Positions 17,573 through 25,734 of a stretch of 64,000 nucleotides of DNA are shown piece after piece. Position numbers and translations under genes: made by a program. This DNA comes from Chryseobacterium senegalense (GTDB lineage: Bacteria; Bacteroidota; Bacteroidia; Flavobacteriales; Weeksellaceae): positions 722,589 through 786,588 of the forward strand of contig CYUH01000015.1 in NCBI GenBank assembly GCA_001403755.1. Direction: 5' to 3'. Under the pieces are notes generated by a model. It searched no databases. It worked only from the letters and a program-made list of their open reading frames with translations, and was not told the DNA's origin. Every line of letters begins with the position of its first letter. The stretch's first letter is position 1.

Positions 17573-18384
17573 ATCTTTTAATAAAACTAACCGTGAAGTC
17601 TTTTCCAGATTTCATCCTTCAGTTCCATCAATCCTTCCTGCGTAACGGCAGAGAAGAAAATCGGCTGCTTATTTTCTGGGAATTTCTTGGCGATTTCAGC
17701 TTTCAGCTCTTCATCCAACATATCAGCTTTTGAAATGGAAATGATGAAATCTTTATCTAAAAGTTCAGGATTAAATTCTTTTAATTCGTTTTCCAAAATT
17801 TTAAATTCTTGGAAATAATCTTCCGCATCAGCCGGAATCAGGAACAAAAGAATTGAGTTTCTTTCAATATGTCTTAAAAATCGATGTCCGAGGCCTTTTC
17901 CCTCTGCAGCACCTTCGATGATCCCCGGAATATCCGCCATGACGAAGGATTTGTAGTTTCGATAGTCTACAATTCCTAAATTGGGAGTAAGCGTAGTAAA
18001 TGCGTAATCCGCAATTTTCGGTTTAGCTGCTGAAACTGCCGCCAATAGCGTAGATTTACCTGCATTAGGGAATCCAACAAGTCCAACATCAGCAAGAAGT
18101 TTCAATTCAAAAGTTACATAACCTTCTTCTCCGGGCATTCCAGGTTGCGCATATCGTGGAGTTTGGTTGGTAGAAGATTTGAAATGTTCATTTCCTAAAC
18201 CGCCCATTCCACCTTTCATAATGATGATTTCTTGGCCGTCTTCTAAGATTTCGCCTAAGATTTCACCTTCCTCGTTTCTGGCAATGGTACCGATAGGAAC
18301 TTCGATGTAAACATCTTGGCCATAAGCACCGGTAAGCTGGTTTTTACCTCCGTTGTGTCCTCGTTCTGCTTTGATATGGCGGGT

Positions 18385-18509
18385 AAAACGAAGGGGAAGG
18401 AGCGTCCATTCATGAGCGTTTCCTTTCATAATTACGTGACCGCCGCGTCCACCGTCGCCACCGTCGGGACCGCCTTTCGGAATATATTTTTCACGGCGAA
18501 GATGCGCTG
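18385..18509. repeat. Tandem duplication inside obg, copy 1
   Basis: Identical over 125 bp to 18512-18636; the two are separated by the 2-bp linker GA. The period of 127 is not a multiple of three, so the duplication shifts the obg frame. Confidence 0.98.
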
Positions 18510-18511
18510 GA

Positions 18512-18636
18512 AAAACGAAGGGGAAGGAGCGTCCATTCATGAGCGTTTCCTTTCATAATTACGTGACCGCCGCGTCCACCGTCGCCACCGTCGGGACCGC
18601 CTTTCGGAATATATTTTTCACGGCGAAGATGCGCTG
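18512..18636. repeat. Tandem duplication inside obg, copy 2
   Basis: Perfect 125-bp copy of 18385-18509. No divergence between copies is seen, so the event is recent or artefactual. Confidence 0.98.
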
Positions 18637-18766
18637 ATCCGGCACCGCCATGACCACTTTTACAGTGGATTTTTACGTAATCTACGAAATTTGACATTTT
18701 TAATTCTTATAAGTTCTGAAAGATGAAGGAATAAAGATTTTTCTGCAAACCTTTAGAAGATTTCAT

Positions 18767-19345
18767 CTATTTTATTTTTTCTACTTCTGCGAAGAGTTTT
18801 TCCGAAATTTCATCGATTGCGCCGACTCCATTTACTTCCACGTATTTGCCTTGTTGTTTGTATAGTTCGGCAACTTCTGCGGTTTTCGCGTAATATTCTT
18901 TAATTCTTGTTCGGATGATTTCTTCGTTGGAATCATCGCTTCTTCCGCTGGTTTCACCTCTTTTCAGTAATCGCTCTACCAAAATTTCATCATCTACAAC
19001 CAAGGAAAGGCAGATTGAAATATCATCATTCAAAATTTCTTTTACAATAGTTTCCAAAGCTTCGGTTTGGTTGGCTGTTCTTGGGTATCCGTCGAAAATA
19101 AATCCGTTGGTTTCGGTTGGCTTTTTCACTTCATCTCTCAACATATCGGTGGTTACCTGATCCGGAACAAGCTCGCCCTTGTCGATATATGATTTTGCCA
19201 ATTGGCCGAGTTCGGTGCCGTTTTTTATATTATAACGGAACAAATCTCCGGTAGAAATTTGCTTGAGGTTGAATTTTTCAATCAGGTTTTTCGCCTGTGT
19301 ACCTTTCCCGCTTCCTGGAGGACCGAAGAGAACGATGTTTATCAT
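18767..19345 (-). CDS. adk: Adenylate kinase
   Basis: A 192-residue kinase that interconverts ATP + AMP and 2 ADP. The P-loop GPPGSGKGT is at residues 8-16; STGDLFR, FDGYPRT and the Arg-rich KRGETSGRSDD lid follow. The lid is the short form without the zinc-type Cys cluster, which explains the length below that of E. coli Adk. It lies between hpt and obg on the minus strand with gaps of about 60-70 bp, a purine-linked and growth-linked grouping. Confidence 0.95.
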   Translation of the reverse strand: MINIVLFGPPGSGKGTQAKNLIEKFNLKQISTGDLFRYNIKNGTELGQLAKSYIDKGELVPDQVTTDMLRDEVKKPTETNGFIFDGYPRTANQTEALETIVKEILNDDISICLSLVVDDEILVERLLKRGETSGRSDDSNEEIIRTRIKEYYAKTAEVAELYKQQGKYVEVNGVGAIDEISEKLFAEVEKIK

Positions 19346-19402
19346 TTTATTAGATTTATATTTGAAAATTTAGATTTATCTTCTCGTCTTTTTTTAAGAA
19401 TT

Positions 19403-19957
19403 TTATTCATTGATACGGCCTTCTTCCAGCTGGTATAAATCTTTCAAGTTTCGGCCAAGTTCGTCATAGTCCAATCCGTAGCCCAAAACAAATTTATTCG
19501 GAATTTCTTTTCCGATATAATCCAATTTAAATTCTTTCTTGTAAACATCAGGTTTCAAAAGGAAAGAAGCCAATTTTACAGATTTTGGTCGCTGTGTTTC
19601 GGTGAAATATTGAAAAAGACTTTCTACAGTGTTTCCGGTATCCACGATATCTTCAACCAAAATAATGTGTCGGTCTTTAATATCTTTGGTTAATTCCATT
19701 TTTTGGTAAACAATCCCTGTAGATTGGGTTCCTGCGTAGGAACTCATCTGGATAAAAGCGATTTCGCATTTCCCTGGATAATGTTTCAGTAAATCGGAAA
19801 AAAACATAATCACACCATTCAAAACGCCCACAAATATTGGGGTTTCGTCTTTGTAGTCTTCATAGATTTTTAGTGCAGTAACTTTTACGATTTCTTGGAT
19901 TTCTGCATCCTTTAAATAAGGAACAAAGGTTTTGTCGTGAATTTGAATAGATTCCAT
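19403..19957 (-). CDS. hpt: Hypoxanthine phosphoribosyltransferase
   Basis: A 184-residue purine salvage enzyme joining hypoxanthine (or guanine) to PRPP. The PRPP motif VEDIVDTGNT lies near residue 104, and the flexible-loop MSSYAG (near 72) and the C-terminal KFVLGYGLDY match the family. It is first in the hpt-adk-obg series and divergent from purA across 160 bp, so salvage and AMP synthesis share a promoter region. Confidence 0.93.
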   Translation of the reverse strand: MESIQIHDKTFVPYLKDAEIQEIVKVTALKIYEDYKDETPIFVGVLNGVIMFFSDLLKHYPGKCEIAFIQMSSYAGTQSTGIVYQKMELTKDIKDRHIILVEDIVDTGNTVESLFQYFTETQRPKSVKLASFLLKPDVYKKEFKLDYIGKEIPNKFVLGYGLDYDELGRNLKDLYQLEEGRINE

Positions 19958-19974
19958 AGATTATTTACAATATG

Positions 19975-19982
19975 CAAATTTA
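19975..19982 (-). promoter_or_regulatory. -7 promoter box before hpt
   Basis: The minus strand reads TAAATTTG, matching TAnnTTTG, 17 bp before the hpt ATG. Confidence 0.6.
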
Positions 19983-20062
19983 AGGTTTTTTTAAATAATT
20001 TTTTTAATTTAAAATATTTATACATTTTTATTAAACCAAAAATGCGATTTCTTTCCTAAACC

Positions 20063-20094
20063 TTTGCGCAAAACTTTTAATAAATCTATTTTTG
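20063..20094 (+). promoter_or_regulatory. purA promoter
   Basis: TTTG (20063-20066), 20-bp spacer, TATTTTTG (20087-20094): both boxes of the Bacteroidetes primary promoter are exact, 24 bp before the ATG. This is one of the best matches in the window. Confidence 0.8.
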
Positions 20095-20118
20095 TAGAAA
20101 TCTAAAAATAAAGTAAAT

Positions 20119-21405
20119 ATGTCAACTTATGTAGTGGTTGGTCTTCAGTACGGAGATGAAGGCAAAGGGAAAATCACAGATGTTTTATCGGCCAAATCAG
20201 ACTATGTTGTGCGCTTTCAAGGCGGCGACAATGCTGGACATACCGTGTATGTTGGTGATGAGAAATTTGTTTTGCACTTACTTCCGTCGGGTGTTTTGCA
20301 ATGCAAAGGTAAATGTATTATTGCCAACGGAGTAGTGGTGAATCCAAAAGCTTTCTTGAAAGAAATCGGGCAAATTGAAGAAAAAGGTATGAAAACGGAT
20401 CACGTTTTCATCAGCCGAAGAGCTCATGTGATTATGCCTTATCATATTTTACTCGATACCTATCGTGAAGAAGAAGCCGGCGGAACCCATATTGGAACTA
20501 CAAAAAAAGGAATTGGACCTTGCTACGAAGACAAAATTGCCAGAGTCGGAATCCGCATGGTGGATTTGTTGAATCCTGAGGTTTTGGCCGAAAAAATTAA
20601 GAAAAATCTGAAAATAAAAAATTCACTTTTTGAAAAATATTTTGATAAGCCGACTCTAGAATTTGATGAGATTTATAATGAATTCCTTGAATTAGGTCAA
20701 AAATTAAAAGACAGAATCGTCGATACAGAGGTGGAGCTAAACCAAGCCATCCACGACGGAAAAAATATCCTTTTCGAAGGTGCGCAAGCTGCGATGTTGG
20801 ATATCGATTTCGGAACTTATCCGTATGTAACTTCTTCTTCCCCTACAACCGGAGGAGTTTGTTCGGGAGCGGGAGTGCCGCCAACAAGTCTTCAAAACCT
20901 TATAGGTGTGGCAAAAGCGTACACAACGAGAGTTGGCGAAGGTCCTTTTCCAACGGAACTTGATAACGAATTGGGCGAAAAAATAAGACAGACCGGATTT
21001 GAATTTGGTGCGACAACCGGAAGACCAAGAAGAACCGGATGGCTCGATTTGGTTTCGCTGAAGCATGCTACCATGATCAATGGAATTAATAATCTTGTAA
21101 TCACCAAACTCGATGTGCTTTCCGGAATTCCTACTTTGAAAATCGCCACTCAGTATAAAACCGAAGACGGAAAAATAATTGATTATTTCACTTCATCAAC
21201 CACTAAACTTTATAATTACGAACCAATTTACGAAGAGTTAGAAGGTTGGACCGAAGATATTACCAAGGTTAGAACCTACGATGAATTGCCTGCAAATGCG
21301 AAAAAGTATATCGAGTTCATCGAAAATTATTTAGGAATCAATGTGTATTTGGTTTCCGTAGGTCCGGAAAGAAGCCAAAATATTATAAGAAAAGAATTGT
21401 TCTAA
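20119..21405 (+). CDS. purA: Adenylosuccinate synthase
   Basis: A 428-residue GTP-dependent enzyme making adenylosuccinate from IMP and aspartate, the first committed step to AMP. The GDEGKGK loop is at 12-18; NAGHT, GTTKKGIGP, EGAQ and TGRPRRTGWLD follow as expected. Length is normal. It has its own promoter and terminator and is divergent from hpt. The partner enzyme PurB is encoded about 28 kb further on. Confidence 0.96.
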   Translation: MSTYVVVGLQYGDEGKGKITDVLSAKSDYVVRFQGGDNAGHTVYVGDEKFVLHLLPSGVLQCKGKCIIANGVVVNPKAFLKEIGQIEEKGMKTDHVFISRRAHVIMPYHILLDTYREEEAGGTHIGTTKKGIGPCYEDKIARVGIRMVDLLNPEVLAEKIKKNLKIKNSLFEKYFDKPTLEFDEIYNEFLELGQKLKDRIVDTEVELNQAIHDGKNILFEGAQAAMLDIDFGTYPYVTSSSPTTGGVCSGAGVPPTSLQNLIGVAKAYTTRVGEGPFPTELDNELGEKIRQTGFEFGATTGRPRRTGWLDLVSLKHATMINGINNLVITKLDVLSGIPTLKIATQYKTEDGKIIDYFTSSTTKLYNYEPIYEELEGWTEDITKVRTYDELPANAKKYIEFIENYLGINVYLVSVGPERSQNIIRKELF

Positions 21406-21424
21406 GGTCAAAAAACAATTATGC

Positions 21425-21458
21425 AAAAGCTGTCGGTAAATTTCGACAGCTTTTTTTT
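21425..21458 (+). terminator. Terminator after purA
   Basis: AAAAGCTGTCG/CGACAGCTTTT, an 11-bp perfect stem with an 8-base loop and eight T. Confidence 0.9.
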
Positions 21459-21528
21459 GTTAAAGTTTTTCATAAAAATTTTCATATTGCTATGATTTGA
21501 ATATAATTAATCTGAATTAATTAAATAA

Positions 21529-21545
21529 TTGGCTTGTAATTTGAT
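21529..21545 (+). promoter_or_regulatory. Sigma-54-like promoter before tonB
   Basis: TTGGCTTGTAATTTGAT has GG and GA ten bases apart with TTT before the -12 G, close to the -24/-12 pattern TTGGCAC-N-TTTGC; the C of the -12 GC is replaced. The start codon is 72 bp downstream. Confidence 0.4.
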
Positions 21546-21616
21546 TAATTTTCATATAATACCATTTATTGGTGTAAACTTTTAATTTTCTGTCTAATTC
21601 TAAAACTTTTAAGGTG

Positions 21617-22429
21617 ATGAAAAATCTATTCAAATCTGGTCAGAATAATCGTTTCAACGAAATATTATTCGAAAACCGCAACAAAAATTATGGTGCATAT
21701 GTGTTGAGAAATCAAGAAGGTGAGATTTTGCAAAAGTCTCTGTTAATTGGCGTTGCTTTATTTGCCGCTATGGCAATAACACCATTGCTGATTAATTCAT
21801 TTTCGACCAAAACAGTGGTGAAGGCTCCTAGTTCATCTGGACATATTTTGAAACCTGTTGATCAAACTCCGGAAAAAACTCCTGACGTTGTAAAACCAAT
21901 TGTTCCGCCAAAAGTGAATACCTATGATTCCCGCGTAGCGACTCCCACAAGAAATGCCAATGAAACAAAACCTTTAACCAAGCAAGCGGTTGCAGATGCT
22001 ATTCCGGGAGTTACGACAAGTTTGGATAATCCACCGATTTCGGTTGTAAGTTCACCACAAATTGAAATTCCAACGGTGAACATTCCACCGGTTGTTCCAC
22101 CGAAGACAGTAGACAATAATCCGGTAACAACGGTTGATATAGAAGCGAAATTTAACGGAGGTATTGATGCTTTCAGAAATAAAGTTGTTGGGAATTTCGA
22201 TACAGGAAATTTTGAAGGAAGTGGAGATTTGATGAGAACTGTAGTTACTTTTATCGTTGAAAAAGATGGTACAATTTCAAACATCAAAGCTAATGGCGAA
22301 AACTCTCAGTTTAATAAAGAAGCAGAAAAAACCATTCGCAGTATTAAAGGAAAATGGATTCCGGCGAAATTGAATGGCGAGAATGTCAGAAGCTATTTCA
22401 AATTCCCGATTTCCATGCAGTTTGAATAA
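21617..22429 (+). CDS. tonB: TonB energy transducer
   Basis: A 270-residue protein that carries energy from the inner-membrane ExbB-ExbD motor to outer-membrane transporters. The N-terminal FENRNKNYGAYVLR is the Bacteroidetes TonB cytoplasmic signature, followed by one membrane helix (about 41-59), a Pro-rich periplasmic spacer (about 75-165) and a C-terminal TonB domain with FIVEKDGTI and IPAKLNGE. ATG 21617 is preferred over GTG 21614. ExbB/ExbD genes are not in the window. Confidence 0.92.
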   Translation: MKNLFKSGQNNRFNEILFENRNKNYGAYVLRNQEGEILQKSLLIGVALFAAMAITPLLINSFSTKTVVKAPSSSGHILKPVDQTPEKTPDVVKPIVPPKVNTYDSRVATPTRNANETKPLTKQAVADAIPGVTTSLDNPPISVVSSPQIEIPTVNIPPVVPPKTVDNNPVTTVDIEAKFNGGIDAFRNKVVGNFDTGNFEGSGDLMRTVVTFIVEKDGTISNIKANGENSQFNKEAEKTIRSIKGKWIPAKLNGENVRSYFKFPISMQFE

Positions 22430-22458
22430 AATATTCGGTAAATAATTATTCCATTCAC

Positions 22459-22497
22459 TTATCCACAAAAACTATTCTTTTGTGGATAATTTTTTTT
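22459..22497 (+). terminator. tonB terminator whose arms are perfect DnaA-box sequences
   Basis: TTATCCACAAAA and TTTTGTGGATAA form a 12-bp perfect stem with a 7-base loop and an eight-T run. Each arm contains TTATCCACA, the DnaA-box consensus, in inverted order, just upstream of parAB. Confidence 0.85.
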
Positions 22498-22573
22498 ATC
22501 TATAAACGGCTAATTAACAATATTTTAACTTAAACAGAGTTATTAACAATAATCTAAAAATCAGAAAAAAGTG

Positions 22574-22581
22574 TATTTTTG
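22574..22581 (+). promoter_or_regulatory. -7 promoter box before parA
   Basis: TATTTTTG, 18 bp before the parA ATG, fits TAnnTTTG. The region upstream is AT-rich with TTATTAACA-like stretches. Confidence 0.65.
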
Positions 22582-22599
22582 AAGATTAAAATTTAAATA

Positions 22600-23373
22600 A
22601 TGGCTAAAGTTATAGGTGTTGCAAATCAGAAAGGTGGAGTAGGAAAAACTACGACCGCAGTAAATTTAGCGGCAGCATTGGGAGTATTAGAAAAGAAAAT
22701 TTTATTGATTGATGCAGATCCGCAAGCAAATGCAACTTCCGGTCTGGGGATTGATGAAGCCAACTTTTCCACCTACAACCTCTTGGAACATAGTGCCGAT
22801 GCTGGCAAATGTATTCAGAAAACAGCTTCGCCCAATTTAGATATTATCCCTTCTCATATCGATTTGGTAGCTGCCGAAATAGAATTGGTGGATCGCGAAA
22901 ACCGTGAATATATGTTGAAGGAAGCGCTGAAATCCATTAAAGAAGATTACGATTATATCATCATCGATTGTGCACCAAGTTTGGGGTTGATTACCATTAA
23001 TGCTTTAACCGCAGCGGATTCCGTGATTATTCCGATCCAGTGCGAATATTTCGCGTTGGAAGGTTTGGGGAAACTGCTCAACACCATTAAAAATGTGCAG
23101 AAAATTCACAATAAAGAACTCGATATTGAAGGATTGCTGTTGACGATGTATGATTCCAGATTAAGACTTTCCAATCAAGTAGTAGAAGAGGTTAATTCAC
23201 ATTTTCCGGAGATGGTTTTCGAAACCATTATCAGCAGAAACGTTCGTTTGAGTGAAGCCCCAAGTTTTGGTGAAAGTATCTTGAATTACGATGCAGAAAG
23301 CAAAGGAGCAATTCAGTATCTTCAGTTGGCCGAAGAAGTACTATTGAAAAACGACAGTTTAGTAAAAAGCTAA
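22600..23373 (+). CDS. parA: ParA/Soj chromosome-partition ATPase
   Basis: A 257-residue deviant Walker-type ATPase. KGGVGKTT lies at 11-18, Walker A' with signature lysine K11, DADPQANAT near 42 and IDCAPSLG near 123. It works with ParB bound to parS to segregate replicated origins. parB follows after 39 bp, in the usual order. Length and lack of an N-terminal HTH mark it as the chromosomal type rather than plasmid type Ia. Confidence 0.95.
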   Translation: MAKVIGVANQKGGVGKTTTAVNLAAALGVLEKKILLIDADPQANATSGLGIDEANFSTYNLLEHSADAGKCIQKTASPNLDIIPSHIDLVAAEIELVDRENREYMLKEALKSIKEDYDYIIIDCAPSLGLITINALTAADSVIIPIQCEYFALEGLGKLLNTIKNVQKIHNKELDIEGLLLTMYDSRLRLSNQVVEEVNSHFPEMVFETIISRNVRLSEAPSFGESILNYDAESKGAIQYLQLAEEVLLKNDSLVKS

Positions 23374-23412
23374 ACCGATTTTAAATTTAACATCAATCAT
23401 CATTTATATCGA

Positions 23413-24303
23413 ATGAAAGACAAGAAAAGAGCAATGGGACGCGGTTTGGGAGCTATTTTAAGTGCAGAATCCAAAGCTACGGTAAACTCCGCAACCGACG
23501 AAGGCGCAGATAAATTTGTAGGAAATATTGTAGAAGTGTCACTGGAGGATATTTATCCCAATGCTACACAGCCACGGACCTATTTTGATGAAAAAGCCCT
23601 GAACGATCTCGCGCAATCCATTAAAAATTTAGGAGTAATCCAGCCAATTACGCTTCGAAAAGATGGCGATAAGTTTGAAATTATTTCCGGTGAACGACGT
23701 TTTCGTGCAAGTAAAATCGCAGGTTTAGAAACTATTCCGGCTTATATTCGGTTGGTTAATGATCAGGAGTTGCTCGAAATGGCTTTGGTAGAAAATATTC
23801 AGCGTGAAGATTTGGATGCCATTGAGATCGCTCTTACTTATCAGCGTTTACTGGAAGAAATCGGGATGACGCAGGAAAATTTAAGTCAGCGAGTAGGAAA
23901 AGAAAGAAGTACAATCACCAACTCTATTCGTTTGTTGAGGTTGGATCCGGATGTTCAGAATTCTATTAGAAGTGGCGAAATTTCTGCCGGGCACGGTAGA
24001 GCGATTATCAGTTTGGATGATCCACAAAAACAGCAGGAACTTTTCAATAAAATCATTAAAAATAGTTTAAGTGTAAGACAAGCTGAGCAGGAATCTAATT
24101 TGTTGAAAAATCCTGCTACCGCGGAGAAAAAACCAAAACCTCCTGTTCCGAATCAGTTTAAGAAAGCGGAGAAAAACCTGGCCGATATCTTAGAGGTAAA
24201 AGTTGAAATAAAAACTGCTGCCAACGGAAAAAAAGGAAAAATTGTACTCGATTTCAAAAACGAAGAAGAGCTGGAAAGTATCCTTTCACACTTTAATAAA
24301 TGA
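23413..24303 (+). CDS. parB: ParB/Spo0J chromosome-partition protein
   Basis: A 296-residue CTP-dependent DNA clamp that loads at parS. The N-terminal ParB/sulfiredoxin-like domain has the GERRFRA motif near residue 96 and ENIQRE near 136; an HTH follows (MTQENLSQRVGKERSTITN). The C-terminal part is the dimer domain. It overlaps the next gene by 4 bp (ATGA). No perfect TGTTNCACGTGNAACA-type parS was noticed in the window. Confidence 0.94.
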   Translation: MKDKKRAMGRGLGAILSAESKATVNSATDEGADKFVGNIVEVSLEDIYPNATQPRTYFDEKALNDLAQSIKNLGVIQPITLRKDGDKFEIISGERRFRASKIAGLETIPAYIRLVNDQELLEMALVENIQREDLDAIEIALTYQRLLEEIGMTQENLSQRVGKERSTITNSIRLLRLDPDVQNSIRSGEISAGHGRAIISLDDPQKQQELFNKIIKNSLSVRQAEQESNLLKNPATAEKKPKPPVPNQFKKAEKNLADILEVKVEIKTAANGKKGKIVLDFKNEEELESILSHFNK

Positions 24304-24929
24304 AAAAGATCACTCTAATTTTCATGCTGTTGTTTTCGATGGAAGTTTTCGCACAGGTCAGTCCGAAAGATACGATCCGTGTGGAAAATTATCCTACAGA
24401 TTCAATTTCTACCAAAACTTCAAAGTCAGATGTTCAGGTGCTCACCGATATTCAGGAAGCCAACGCAGACACTCAAACCGTAACATTTAATCCTACAAAA
24501 GCCGGACTTTATTCTGCGGTTTTGCCTGGTTTAGGACAATACTACAACAAAAAATACTGGAAAATCCCAATCGTTTGGGGTGGAATAGGCACCGGCGTCG
24601 GAATTGTTCTTTGGAACCAAAAACAATATACGAGATATCGCGATGCTTTTATCGCTCAGCTAAACGGACAGACTCATGAGTTTTCGGATATTCCGGGAAT
24701 TACAGCGGATGCTTTGGGAAGAGTTCAGGATCGCGCGAAGAGACAGCGGGATTATGCCATCGCAGTGACCGGCTTGGTGTACGTTCTGAACATTGTGGAC
24801 GCAGTAGTTGATGCGCATTTGTATGAAGGACGTAAAGATCCGGATTTGGCTTTGAAACCCACCGTGATTTATGATGAATTTGGTCAGCAAAATTCTAAAC
24901 CGGGTATAAGTTTAAGTTTTAATTTTTAA
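24300..24929 (+). CDS. DUF5683 membrane/envelope protein
   Basis: A 209-residue protein with a signal peptide (about 1-18, MEVFAQ) and the DUF5683 core: KAGLYSAVLPGLGQYYNKKYWKIP, with two hydrophobic segments (near 95-105 and 155-170). Known mainly from Bacteroidetes, where it is often seen next to parAB; function unknown. Translation is coupled to parB by a 4-bp overlap; dapB follows after 32 bp. Confidence 0.88.
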   Translation: MKKITLIFMLLFSMEVFAQVSPKDTIRVENYPTDSISTKTSKSDVQVLTDIQEANADTQTVTFNPTKAGLYSAVLPGLGQYYNKKYWKIPIVWGGIGTGVGIVLWNQKQYTRYRDAFIAQLNGQTHEFSDIPGITADALGRVQDRAKRQRDYAIAVTGLVYVLNIVDAVVDAHLYEGRKDPDLALKPTVIYDEFGQQNSKPGISLSFNF

Positions 24930-24961
24930 AGAAAGAAGGCGTTTTTGACGCAAAATATATT

Positions 24962-25663
24962 ATGAAAATAGCGATTGTTGGATACGGAAAAATGGGCAAA
25001 ATCATTTACGATATTGCCGAAAAAAGAGGTCATGAAATCGTGGCAAGACTAACGGAAACTCCTACAAAGGAAAATCTGAATAATCCTGATGTTGCGATAG
25101 AATTTACCAATCCTGAAGTGGCTTTCAATAATATTAAAAGTTGCCTGGAAAACAAAGTTCCTGTAATTTGTGGAACTACCGGCTGGCTCGATCAGAGGGG
25201 TGAAATCGAGAAAATTGCTTCCGAAAATAATACTTCCTTCTTATATGGTTCTAATTTCAGTTTAGGTGTGAACTTATTTTTTGCCTTAAATGAAAAACTT
25301 TCCGATTTAATGAAAAACTTTAATGAATATCATGTTCAGCTGGAAGAAATTCATCACACTCATAAAAAAGATGCACCGAGTGGAACCGCAATTTCTTTGG
25401 CCGAAGGAATCATCAAAAACGATCAAAGATTTGATGCTTGGAAACTCGATGAAACCAAAGAAAACCTACTAGGAATAGTTGCGATCCGGGAAGATGAGGT
25501 TCCGGGAACTCACAGCGTTTTCTATAGAAGCGATGTCGATGAAATTGAGATTAAACACACCGCTTTCAGCCGAGACGGATTTGCGTTGGGAGCCGTAATT
25601 GCTGCGGAATGGATTCAAGGAAAAAGTGGAAACTTCTCCATGAAGGATGTTTTGGGATCGTAA
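24962..25663 (+). CDS. dapB: 4-hydroxy-tetrahydrodipicolinate reductase
   Basis: A 233-residue NAD(P)H reductase of the lysine/diaminopimelate pathway, needed for peptidoglycan cross-links. The nucleotide-binding GYGKMGK is at the N-terminus; CGTTGW near 75, and EIHHTHKKDAPSGTA near 134 carries the catalytic His and Lys. Shorter than E. coli DapB, as usual in Bacteroidetes. It lies between DUF5683 and lepB in an operon-like run. Confidence 0.95.
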   Translation: MKIAIVGYGKMGKIIYDIAEKRGHEIVARLTETPTKENLNNPDVAIEFTNPEVAFNNIKSCLENKVPVICGTTGWLDQRGEIEKIASENNTSFLYGSNFSLGVNLFFALNEKLSDLMKNFNEYHVQLEEIHHTHKKDAPSGTAISLAEGIIKNDQRFDAWKLDETKENLLGIVAIREDEVPGTHSVFYRSDVDEIEIKHTAFSRDGFALGAVIAAEWIQGKSGNFSMKDVLGS

Positions 25664-25734
25664 CAAATTCTGCTATTAATAACTAATGAAAAACTGCTCT
25701 AGAACACAATCCTAAAGCAAAAAGCCAAAATATT

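Larger units (their letters stand above)
17587..18697 (-). pseudogene. obg: obg/cgtA ribosome-assembly GTPase, frame broken by a 127-bp tandem duplication
   Basis: Obg is a normally essential GTPase acting on the large ribosomal subunit. The 5' part (from ATG 18697) reads [20 protein letters not shown] and on to WTLLPLRF, then shifts frame and stops at 18491. The rest, with Gly-rich Obg fold, GFPNAGKST (G1), DIPG (G3) and SKAD (G4), is open to 17587 in another frame. Two 125-bp copies (18385-18509, 18512-18636) separated by 2 bp cause this. Removing 127 bp restores one 327-residue frame of ordinary Obg length. An internal ATG at 18540 could give a 317-residue product with 11 foreign residues replacing the first 22. 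An assembly error is the simplest explanation; a real mutation is possible. It lies downstream of hpt and adk. Confidence 0.93.

Noticed and set aside
18316-18558. 80-residue plus-strand frame across the obg duplication
   Set aside because: It repeats itself because it crosses both duplicate copies, and lies antisense to obg.
18767-19957. Possible damage to adk or hpt near the broken obg
   Set aside because: Both genes are full length with complete motifs; the damage is confined to obg.
22440-24400. parS site near parAB
   Set aside because: No TGTTNCACGTGNAACA-like 16-mer was noticed; the DnaA-box hairpin does not match parS.
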